The notes beneath the pieces were generated by a model. It had not been told where the DNA came from. It ran no database searches and saw only the letters and a program-made list of their open reading frames with translations. DNA of 10,155 bases from an uncultured Bacteroidota bacterium (GTDB lineage: Bacteria > Bacteroidota > Bacteroidia > NS11-12g > UBA955). The number at the start of each line of letters is the position of its first letter. Positions within the stretch are counted from its first letter, which is position 1. Location: contig CAJBKH010000315.1 of NCBI GenBank assembly GCA_903953615.1, positions 1 through 10,155 on the forward strand, written 5' to 3'. Positions 1 through 6,991 of this stretch are shown here, piece by piece. A program made the translations under genes and the position numbers.

Positions 1-2330
1 CTTTTAAGTTGTTCTAAAATCAACTTTCTTAAGATTCCAAAGCCACGGCCGTGCACTACTTTTAAATTGGTATGCCCCAACAAATGGGCATCTTCTAGCC
101 ACTGTTGTAATTTCAAAATGGCTTCTTCGCCCCTTACACCTCGCAAATCAATATCTAAACTAAAACTGCTCTGTTTATCAAACATGCGAACATTAAAGGT
201 GGCAATTTTAGATTCCTTTTTCTGAGCCGTTTTACTGGTTTTATGTAGCTCGATAAGCGGCACCCACATTTTAATGGAGCCGAACAAAACATGGGCTTTA
301 TCCTTCTTGATGGCCAATATTTCACCCGCTACATTGTTATCGTTTTGTTTTACAGCATCTCCAACTTTTAGAGGATCTGTATTTTTCAAAACCACTGGCT
401 TTACAATTGGCTTTGGCACTATTTCAACCAAGGTTTCCTTGTATTCCGACAATTCTTTGCGGGCATCTTTTGTGTGCTGCTTATCGGCCTTTGTTTGTTG
501 AATTACCTGAATCGTTTTTTCGATTTTTTGATTGGCCTTTGTTACTATTTCAGAAGCCTCCGCTTTTGCTTCATTCAATATGTGTTGCTTATTTTCAGAG
601 AGCTTATCTTTCAAACCAGTATAGTCTTCTATTAGTTTGTTGAGTTTTTCTTCTCTATCCGCAATGCGCTTATTAGCGTCTGCCAAAGCTGCTTTATTCT
701 TTTCGTTTTCTGCAATTAACTCTTCTAAATCGATGTGTTGTTTCCATTGATTTATATTTTTTGCTCGGTCAATAATGCGTTTATCTATTCCAACTTTCGA
801 AGACACTTCGAGTGCAAACGAACTACCTGGCTTGCCTAGCTCGAGGATAAACAAGGGTTCCAATTTTACGACATCGTATACCATCCGTGCATTTTGTACA
901 CCCTGTGTTTGACCAGCCCATGCTTTTAAATTCCCAAAGTGGGTCGTCACTACCCCAAAGGCTTTGCTCTCAAGAAAATTTTCAAGAATCGCTTGCGCGA
1001 TGGTACTACCTATTGACGGATCAGTGCCGTTGCCCAACTCATCGATTAAATACAGTGTTTCTGAATTTGCATTTGCCATCATGTATTTCATGTTCATTAA
1101 ATGGCTGCTGTAGGAACTTAAGTTGTTTTCAATTGATTGGTTATCGCCAATATCAATGAAAAGTTGATGGTAAACAGGCATCTTACTCCCATGTTCAACC
1201 GGCACAGGTAAACCACATTGGTACATGTACTGCAACAAACCAATGGTTTTTAGTGCGATACTTTTTCCACCGGCATTAGGCCCAGAAATAACCACCATAT
1301 GGCAAGCTTCATCGACATGGAAATTCAATGGCACTAATTTTTTGTTATCCTTCTGCAATAACATATACAATAATGGATGTCTGGCATTGATTAAATGTAA
1401 ATCATCTTTTCGTTGAACCATGATAGGTTCTATGGCATTTAATTTTGACGATAGAATGGATTTCGCGTATGTTATATCAAGAAAAGCGGTGTATTGCACA
1501 TGCTGCCAAATAATCTGCTTGTAAGGGGCCAATTGTGCAGTAACTTGTTTTAGGATGCGCTCTATTTCCTTTTTCTTTTCAAATGACAATTCTTTTAAAG
1601 CGTTGTTTTCCTCGAAACATTCAATTGGTTCGATGTAAAGGAATTTTCCACTTTGCGAATCATCATGCACAAAACCTTGAATTTTCTTTTTATGCTCTGC
1701 AATTATTGGAATAACCAAACGCTCATTCCGTATTGTTATTTCAGTATCGCCTGCCCATCCATTTTGTTTGGCTAAATTGTATTTAGACAATAGTATTTTT
1801 CTTACCTCCTTTTCCTTCGCAGAAATTTGCTTGTTGATTTGCCATAATTCTGGCGAGGCATCTGGCTTTAAAAGTCCTTCTTTGTCAATTACCTTTGCCA
1901 CGATCAAAATAGCGGCTTGCAAACTAATTAAATGGGTTTGGGCAGCCTTTAAATAAGCATAACCTGTCTCCTGATTTGCTATTGCAGTGAAATTTGATTG
2001 CATTGCACTAAGGGCAATAAACAATTGTTGAAGTTCATCCTCATAAAGCATGGTACCTTCTATCTCTAATTTCTGCAAAGCATCTAATAGCACATCCAAA
2101 TTCTCTGGCAGTTCTAAAACATGACCACTACTAGTAAGTTGACCTATTTCACCAATTTGACGAATACTTTGATGAATGCTCTCAATGTTGGTTAAAAAAT
2201 TTAACTTATCGATGCGTTGCTTACCAAGATCGGTTTTGCAAAACTGCACCAAGTTGTTTTTGATTTTATCGAACCCCAATTTTTCTTCAATGTTCTGGGG
2301 ATATAAGTTAATTGTCTGATTTGATTTCAA
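1..2330 (-). CDS. mutS2: Endonuclease MutS2 (Smr-domain MutS homologue), 3' end cut by window
   Basis: MutS2 proteins are dimeric ATPases that bind branched DNA or stalled ribosomes; they limit recombination in some bacteria and rescue collided ribosomes in Bacillus. About 776 codons are present and the frame is open throughout. In order I see an N-terminal region with YPQNIEEKLGF, a core with VHDDSQSG, a Walker A GPNAGGKS at about residues 350-357, a Walker B LIDELGNGTDP with D430-E431, a charged coiled coil at about 530-640, a short beta-rich KOW-like stretch at about 655-695, and a C-terminal Smr domain with DLRG (728-731) and HGRG (760-763). Only about 10-25 residues should be missing beyond position 1. 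The frame has an in-frame TAG at 2348-2346 and no ATG before about residue 90, so I chose the TTG at 2330; an ATT at 2312 is the alternative. It lies 20 bases after aroA and closes the visible operon. Identity is secure; the cellular role in this organism is inferred. Confidence 0.95.
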   Translation of the reverse strand, partial: MKSNQTINLYPQNIEEKLGFDKIKNNLVQFCKTDLGKQRIDKLNFLTNIESIHQSIRQIGEIGQLTSSGHVLELPENLDVLLDALQKLEIEGTMLYEDELQQLFIALSAMQSNFTAIANQETGYAYLKAAQTHLISLQAAILIVAKVIDKEGLLKPDASPELWQINKQISAKEKEVRKILLSKYNLAKQNGWAGDTEITIRNERLVIPIIAEHKKKIQGFVHDDSQSGKFLYIEPIECFEENNALKELSFEKKKEIERILKQVTAQLAPYKQIIWQHVQYTAFLDITYAKSILSSKLNAIEPIMVQRKDDLHLINARHPLLYMLLQKDNKKLVPLNFHVDEACHMVVISGPNAGGKSIALKTIGLLQYMYQCGLPVPVEHGSKMPVYHQLFIDIGDNQSIENNLSSYSSHLMNMKYMMANANSETLYLIDELGNGTDPSIGSTIAQAILENFLESKAFGVVTTHFGNLKAWAGQTQGVQNARMVYDVVKLEPLFILELGKPGSSFALEVSSKVGIDKRIIDRAKNINQWKQHIDLEELIAENEKNKAALADANKRIADREEKLNKLIEDYTGLKDKLSENKQHILNEAKAEASEIVTKANQKIEKTIQVIQQTKADKQHTKDARKELSEYKETLVEIVPKPIVKPVVLKNTDPLKVGDAVKQNDNNVAGEILAIKKDKAHVLFGSIKMWVPLIELHKTSKTAQKKESKIATFNVRMFDKQSSFSLDIDLRGVRGEEAILKLQQWLEDAHLLGHTNLKVVHGRGFGILRKLILEQLK

Positions 2331-2350
2331 GGCGATATTGTTGCGCTAAA

Positions 2351-3577
2351 TTAGGATTCATAAGCCATTTTTAAAAACAGGTGCCAGTAATTTGGAAACG
2401 ATTTCTGAACAACTGATGCATTGTCTATGGTTATATTTTTTTCAAAAGCAAAGATACTACATGCCATGGCAATGCGATGGTCTTCATAACTTTTAAATGC
2501 ATACGAATCTTTTGAAGGAACAACAAAATCCATCAAAAGTTCATTGTCATTGATTGAATTTAAGTTTGCACCTACTTGTATCAAATTGGAACGCATGGCC
2601 TCTATGCGATTGCTTTCTTTAAGCACAAGATTTTTAACACCCGTAAAATGGGCATTAATTCTCAAGTAAGCACATGTGGCAGCAATAACAGGAAACATAT
2701 CGGGAGTATGTGTAAAATCAAAATGAATCTGTTTTGGTAAATTCAAATCATCGCTAATTACATTTATGCCATTGGTTAAGTTGCTGGCATTGATTACAAC
2801 GCCTAAACTTTCATAAAAAAGTTTGGCAACTTTGTCGCCTTGCTTTGATTCAAGAGTCAAAGCAGGAATTTCTATTTTGCTTTTTCGTGCAGTGGCCCAT
2901 GCTAAAACAAAAGCCGCAGCGCTCCAATCGGCCTCGACTATTAAAGGCACTGATGCAGTATAGCTTGACTTTGGCACATCATATTGATTGGATTCCTTAT
3001 TAACTACCACACCACATGTGCGCATAGCATCTAAAGTCAAATCAATGTAGGGTTGAGAATTCAATTCGCCTGTAGAAATTATATTGAGCCCATGGTTTAA
3101 ATAGGGCCCAATCAATAACAAGGCACTTAAAAACTGACTGCTCATTCCACTATCAATTGTTACACTTTCACAATACAAGTCGATTCCTTTTTCTATAGAC
3201 AAGGGCAAACACCCCTCCTTTTCTAAATAAATAATTCGACAACCAAGTTGACTAAGTGCATCTACCAATGGTGCCACTGGACGTTGCTTAAGGCTTGCGT
3301 TTCCACTGATAACAACGCGTAAATCTTTTAAGGCTGCATAGGCCAAAAAAAAGCGCATTGGCGTACCTGCATCTTCAAAATCCACTTGGCCAATCGGATG
3401 CATCAAAGCCTTTTGCAACAACAGTGTATCATTGCTATTTGAAATATTTTGTAGGTTAATTGATTTAGCATCAGCCAATGCTTGTATAATTAAATACCGA
3501 TGGCTAATACTTTTCGAAGCTGGTAAATTTACCGCACCATTAAGTTTTTGCTTTTTAACAAATGGCAGTTCAAGCAT
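2351..3577 (-). CDS. aroA: 3-phosphoshikimate 1-carboxyvinyltransferase (EPSP synthase)
   Basis: This cytoplasmic enzyme transfers the enolpyruvyl group of PEP to shikimate-3-phosphate, the sixth step of the shikimate pathway. The 408-residue product has the family landmarks: PASKSISHR with K22, S23 and R27; AGTPMR at 70-75; a KQRP segment at 97-100; SGMSSQFLSALL at 143-154; the catalytic Asp in HTPD (D293); LKESNR with K320 and E321; YEDHR at 364-368; and K392 in QKSFPNY. The start is the ATG at 3577, which overlaps the aroB stop by 8 bases (ATGCTTGA). An in-frame ATG at 3667 would add 30 residues lying entirely over aroB and without family similarity, so I rejected it. Where E. coli has Ala98 and Pro101 in the PEP/glyphosate loop, this protein has Pro and Phe; MRF rather than MRP is, from memory, usual in Bacteroidota. 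Its neighbour aroB acts earlier in the same pathway. Confidence 0.95.
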   Translation of the reverse strand: MLELPFVKKQKLNGAVNLPASKSISHRYLIIQALADAKSINLQNISNSNDTLLLQKALMHPIGQVDFEDAGTPMRFFLAYAALKDLRVVISGNASLKQRPVAPLVDALSQLGCRIIYLEKEGCLPLSIEKGIDLYCESVTIDSGMSSQFLSALLLIGPYLNHGLNIISTGELNSQPYIDLTLDAMRTCGVVVNKESNQYDVPKSSYTASVPLIVEADWSAAAFVLAWATARKSKIEIPALTLESKQGDKVAKLFYESLGVVINASNLTNGINVISDDLNLPKQIHFDFTHTPDMFPVIAATCAYLRINAHFTGVKNLVLKESNRIEAMRSNLIQVGANLNSINDNELLMDFVVPSKDSYAFKSYEDHRIAMACSIFAFEKNITIDNASVVQKSFPNYWHLFLKMAYES

Positions 3578-4577
3578 GTAATAAAATTTTTTGAATTTCA
3601 TTAAGCATAATGCCAACTTTTGCTTTTCCTTTTCCAATACCTGTGGGCAACGAAAAGACAATTCCATGTTGACTGTTCTTTTTATCCATGCTCAACAATG
3701 GCGAGATGGCCATGATATCCTCCGAACTTAATTCCTTTTGTTGGGTATGAATGGCGATAAAATCAATGATGGTATTCAATTCATCTTCGTTAATCATCCC
3801 AAGTGCAAAAGCAAGGCGTGTTTCTGCCATCATTCCTTTCGAAATAGCGAATCCATGTTTTATGGGTTGTTCTATATTTAAACGGTAGGTTTCGTAGGCA
3901 TGTCCAATGGTATGACCGAAATTAAGCAATTGGCGTTCACCTTGATCATATAAGTCGCGTTCTGTAATCTCCGATTTGGTTTTTGCAGCAACTGATATTA
4001 GCTGTTCAAATTCAATTCCATCTTTAATGGCATTGAATAATAACGCATTTGCAATAATACCCGTCTTAATCATTTCGGCAAGTCCACTTTTGAATTCTTC
4101 GGCTGCCAACGTTTTTAAAAAGTTAGTATCGACAAGAATGATTTCAGGCAAAGCAAAAGTGCCTAAGTAATTTTTGTGAAGTTGGAAATCGATACCTGTT
4201 TTACCACCTATACTTGCATCCACCATACCCAATAATGTTGTAGGGATATTGATAAACTTAATTCCACGCATAAAGGTAGAGGCAACAAAACCTCCAATGT
4301 CAGTAACTACGCCTCCTCCTAAATTAATAATTAAGGTAGAGCGATTGGCTTTAAGATGTATTAAATTTTTTATTATGAAAGCATAGGTTTCAATTTCTTT
4401 ATTGACCTCCCCGGCTGGTATGACAATAAGATTATTAATAGCACCAAAAATTGGCAAACAGTGTTTTTCAGTATTTACATCGCAAATAAAAACGAGCTGA
4501 TTAAAACTGTTTTCTGCGCAGAAATCCTCTAAACTTTTTTTTACGTTTTCGGTATAAATTATCCGACCTTTGGTCAT
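3570..4577 (-). CDS. aroB: 3-dehydroquinate synthase
   Basis: AroB converts DAHP to 3-dehydroquinate, the second step of the shikimate pathway, using NAD and a divalent metal in the cytoplasm. The product is 335 residues, slightly shorter than the usual 345-365, with the shortfall at the N-terminus. Visible motifs are the NAD-binding glycine loop GGGVVTDIGGF at about 87-97, PTTLLGMVDASIGGKTGID at 112-130, and the expected metal ligands E168 in GLAEMIKTG, H222 in NFGHTIGHA and H241 in KHGFAI. The ATG at 4577 shares one base with the stop of the upstream gene (TAATG), which implies coupled translation. The 3' end overlaps the aroA start by 8 bases. The aroB-aroA pairing supports both calls. Other shikimate genes are not seen in the window. 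Confidence 0.96.
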   Translation of the reverse strand: MTKGRIIYTENVKKSLEDFCAENSFNQLVFICDVNTEKHCLPIFGAINNLIVIPAGEVNKEIETYAFIIKNLIHLKANRSTLIINLGGGVVTDIGGFVASTFMRGIKFINIPTTLLGMVDASIGGKTGIDFQLHKNYLGTFALPEIILVDTNFLKTLAAEEFKSGLAEMIKTGIIANALLFNAIKDGIEFEQLISVAAKTKSEITERDLYDQGERQLLNFGHTIGHAYETYRLNIEQPIKHGFAISKGMMAETRLAFALGMINEDELNTIIDFIAIHTQQKELSSEDIMAISPLLSMDKKNSQHGIVFSLPTGIGKGKAKVGIMLNEIQKILLHA

Positions 4578-5497
4578 TAGCCTTTTATTTTATCATAAAA
4601 TAATTTGTTGGCTGGATCCATTCTAGAAAGTAATTCAACAGCCTTGTTTTGTTCAGCAGTTGGAGCTTCTTTAAAGATCTCTATAAGCTCTTTATATTTT
4701 GCATTAAAGAAAACTTTCACTAGCATACTGTTAGGAAAAATGCGCGCAAGTTCTTGAAACTCTTCTAAAGATTTATAAATTGCATCGCGGCCTTTTGTAA
4801 CATCTTTATGCATCACATCCAATCCATTTAAATGGTAATCGAAAAGTGATTTTCTTAATGGTTTATAACGTTCGCTTACTAAATTATCAATTAAATAGAA
4901 TCGATTTTTTAAACTTTTTCCGTCATTTGGGCGCCATCCATTCATGGTTTGACTAGCATTCAATATCTCTCTTGCCTTTTGATAATAGGGCGTTCCAGCA
5001 TTCAGTGCATAGGTGTCGTAATTCAATCCTAAAACAACATCCACATAAAAAGCAAGCACCCCTGTTAAATTGTAAACATTCGATCCAGGTTGGTATTCCA
5101 TGGCTTGAAATTCTTGGTATTGAAAATCAAGATCTTCATCTAACTGATTAAAAATTACGGTTGAATAAGTGCTACCATACACCGGGCGGGTGGCTTGAAT
5201 TTGAATACTACCCGAAAAATCATTGGAATTCAATTCATAGTTTTTAATATCAATTAAGATATTCATTTTAAATCTTTCAACGTTGGTTACCTTATCGGCA
5301 CACCATAACCGTTGATTGATAAATTGTGAGATGGAACCCCTTAAGGATTCGAAAATTTGGGTATTAGAGATTTGAACAGTTGGATGAATAACTGTAATTG
5401 TAGCATCAATATCTTGTGCTTTTAGGTTGGTAACAAAGAAGAAAGTACCTAAAAACAAGGTCTTACTCAATCGGGCTATAACATTTTTAGTACGCAT
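4577..5497 (-). CDS. porD: DUF4835 family protein, probable type IX secretion protein PorD
   Basis: The 306-residue product begins with an apparent Sec signal peptide: basic residues at 2-12 (R, K, R, K), a hydrophobic core LFLGTFFFVTNL, and a likely cut near KAQ at 26-28. It should therefore be periplasmic or attached to the outer membrane from inside; there is no lipobox and no later membrane segment. The mature part, with a beta-rich first half (RPVYGSTYST, FNQLDEDLDF) and a helical second half, resembles the Bacteroidota DUF4835 family, which is sometimes named PorD after a type IX secretion accessory gene. That assignment rests on recalled similarity and on the recurrent position next to coaBC in this phylum; no enzymatic motif is visible. 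It overlaps coaB by 22 bases and aroB by one base, so it sits inside the operon. Its molecular activity is not established from the sequence. Confidence 0.8.
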   Translation of the reverse strand: MRTKNVIARLSKTLFLGTFFFVTNLKAQDIDATITVIHPTVQISNTQIFESLRGSISQFINQRLWCADKVTNVERFKMNILIDIKNYELNSNDFSGSIQIQATRPVYGSTYSTVIFNQLDEDLDFQYQEFQAMEYQPGSNVYNLTGVLAFYVDVVLGLNYDTYALNAGTPYYQKAREILNASQTMNGWRPNDGKSLKNRFYLIDNLVSERYKPLRKSLFDYHLNGLDVMHKDVTKGRDAIYKSLEEFQELARIFPNSMLVKVFFNAKYKELIEIFKEAPTAEQNKAVELLSRMDPANKLFYDKIKG

Positions 5498-6144
5498 TCA
5501 GCTATATCTTTGGCTACTTCGGTTTTTGACTTTAATGAAAACTCAAAAATAGCACCATTTTTTAAAATAATTGTTATTTGATTCGTTTCGAATTGAAATC
5601 CTGCACCAGCATTGTTCAAAGTATTTAGAACGATGGCATCGGCATTTTTATTGTTTAACTTTATTTTGGCATTCTCAAGTTCATTATTGTTTTCGAGTGC
5701 AAACCCAATAACGATTTGATTGTTTTTTTTCGAATGACCAAGTGTTGAAAGTATATCTGGATTTTTTACTAAGCGAAGTATTAATTCATCTTCCTTCTTT
5801 TTAATTTTTACTTCACTAAATTCTGCGGGACGATAATCTGCGACAGCTGCCGCCATAATTGCAATATCCATTTTATCAAAATAGTGAAGACAAGCATCGA
5901 ACATTTGATTGGCAGATTCAACCATGGTTACCTTTACATTTTGATGGTCAATTTTAATATTAACCGGACCAGAAATCAAGTAGACTTCTGCACCCATATC
6001 CGCTAAAACCTCGGCAATTGCATAGCCCATTTTACCACTTGAATAATTGCCAATAAATCGAACTGGGTCAATTTTTTCGTAGGTGGGCCCTGCAGTGATT
6101 AAAACCCTTTTGCCAAAAAACGAAAGATTAGGTAAGGTGCTCAA
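5476..6144 (-). CDS. coaB: Phosphopantothenate--cysteine ligase (CoaB half of a split CoaBC)
   Basis: This domain activates 4'-phosphopantothenate with a nucleotide and joins it to cysteine, the second step of CoA synthesis. The 222 residues match the C-terminal half of bacterial CoaBC: GKRVLITAGPT at 11-21, DPVRFIGNYSSGKMG at 26-40 with N33 in the place of E. coli Asn210, AAAVADYRP at 98-106, KIKKK at 113-117 with K113 in the place of Lys289, KNPDIL, and GFALE at 147-151. Nearly all bacteria outside streptococci and enterococci encode this fused to CoaC, but here it is in a different frame. The only start available after an in-frame TAA at 6156-6154 is the TTG at 6144, inside the last codons of coaC, giving a 17-base overlap. 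Either it is a true separate gene, or a one-base change has broken a fused gene. The ligase motifs are all intact. Confidence 0.9.
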   Translation of the reverse strand: MSTLPNLSFFGKRVLITAGPTYEKIDPVRFIGNYSSGKMGYAIAEVLADMGAEVYLISGPVNIKIDHQNVKVTMVESANQMFDACLHYFDKMDIAIMAAAVADYRPAEFSEVKIKKKEDELILRLVKNPDILSTLGHSKKNNQIVIGFALENNNELENAKIKLNNKNADAIVLNTLNNAGAGFQFETNQITIILKNGAIFEFSLKSKTEVAKDIAECVLKML

Positions 6145-6673
6145 GTATTTTATTTAATATAGTTTCAGGTTCTGCTAAACGCCCTTTTCCAACTAGCCCG
6201 CTTGCCAACTCTCCTTCTTCAGCTTCAATCAAATGGTTGCCATAAGATTGTAGTAATTTAATATTGTTTTGAACAGCTGGATGTAAATGCATGTCTAAGT
6301 CCATTGCAGGCGCAAAAAACACAGGACATTTGGCAGATAGATAGGTAGCGGTTAAAAGATTGTCACAAAAACCATTGGCCATTTTTGCAAGGGTGTTGGC
6401 GCTTGCTGGGGCTATTATAAAGAGGTCGGCCCACAACCCTAACTCAACATGGTTATTCCACTCTCCCGAATGGTTGATATAAAATTCCGATAAGATTGGA
6501 TTTTTACTAAGTGTAGCGAGTGTTACAGGTGCAATAAATTCCTTTGCAGCAGAAGTCATAATGACCTTTACTTCGGCTTGCTCCTTTATTAACAAACGCG
6601 TGAGGTAGGCTGCTTTATAAGCCGCAATACTACCTGAAACGCCAAGTAAAATATGTTTATTCTTCAGCCTCAT
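6128..6673 (-). CDS. coaC: Phosphopantothenoylcysteine decarboxylase (CoaC half of a split CoaBC)
   Basis: This is an HFCD-family flavoprotein that decarboxylates phosphopantothenoylcysteine to phosphopantetheine in CoA synthesis. Visible parts are the FMN-binding start HILLGVSGSIAAYKA (7-21), H75 in the NHVELGLWAD segment, PASANTLAKMANG (89-101), and APAMDLDM (121-128). The ASGLVGKGR segment (157-165) aligns with the substrate clamp. From the ATG at 6673 the product is 181 residues, and H75, D125 and S158 fall at exactly the E. coli numbers of His75, Asn125 and Cys158, which supports this start over the ATG at 6706. Thus two catalytic positions are changed (N125D, C158S); I recall both in other Bacteroidota, so they may be a clade variant rather than decay. 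It overlaps rpoZ by 17 bases. It stops (TAA, 6130-6128) just where the fused protein would continue into CoaB. Confidence 0.92.
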   Translation of the reverse strand: MRLKNKHILLGVSGSIAAYKAAYLTRLLIKEQAEVKVIMTSAAKEFIAPVTLATLSKNPILSEFYINHSGEWNNHVELGLWADLFIIAPASANTLAKMANGFCDNLLTATYLSAKCPVFFAPAMDLDMHLHPAVQNNIKLLQSYGNHLIEAEEGELASGLVGKGRLAEPETILNKILEHLT

Positions 6674-6980
6674 TGTCAGGCAAACGATAATAAATTTTAC
6701 CGTCAATAAATTCCTGAGTAGCCACTAAGGTTGCTTTAGGTATTTTCTCGTAATACGCACTGATTTCGATTTGCTCTCTGTTTTCATGCACTTCTTCTAA
6801 GTTGTCATGGTCGGTCGCAAATTCTGAAAGTTTGCTAGACAACTCTTCTTTAACCTGCGCTGAAATTTGGTTAGCTCTTTTAGCTATTACCACAGCAGAT
6901 AAATACAAATTACCAGAAATTGCTTCCAGTTCTTTTAAGTTACGTGCCTCGGCACTAGAGGATATTTTGATATCTTTCAT
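6657..6980 (-). CDS. rpoZ: DNA-directed RNA polymerase omega subunit (Bacteroidota type)
   Basis: Omega is the small RNA polymerase subunit that helps fold and hold the beta' subunit. The 107-residue product matches the Rpb6/omega-like family of Bacteroidota: GNLYLSAVVIAKRANQIS at 23-40 is the conserved helix region, followed by VKEELSSKLSEFA and an acidic segment with ENREQIEISAYYEK (66-79). The C-terminus is acidic (DNEAEE). The ATG at 6980 is 11 bases after the bamD stop, and the 3' end overlaps coaC by 17 bases. The order bamD, rpoZ, coaBC is a recurrent one in this phylum as I recall it, which strengthens the assignment. The family diverges enough from proteobacterial omega that a search with only E. 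coli RpoZ could miss it. Confidence 0.9.
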   Translation of the reverse strand: MKDIKISSSAEARNLKELEAISGNLYLSAVVIAKRANQISAQVKEELSSKLSEFATDHDNLEEVHENREQIEISAYYEKIPKATLVATQEFIDGKIYYRLPDNEAEE

Positions 6981-6991
6981 TATTGATGATG

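Noticed and set aside
3578..3667. An upstream ATG that would lengthen AroA by 30 residues
   Set aside because: The extra residues lie fully over the aroB 3' end and show no EPSP synthase similarity. The ATG at 3577 gives a normal N-terminus and an 8-base overlap.
6115..6145. A programmed -1 frameshift joining coaC and coaB at the A6/T6 run
   Set aside because: The frames require a +1 shift, and the homopolymer at 6115-6120 lies after the coaC stop on the minus strand. No known +1 slippery motif is seen either.
6674..6706. An upstream ATG that would lengthen CoaC by 11 residues
   Set aside because: The ATG at 6673 puts H75, D125 and S158 at the E. coli numbering and gives the usual short lead into the FMN-binding segment.
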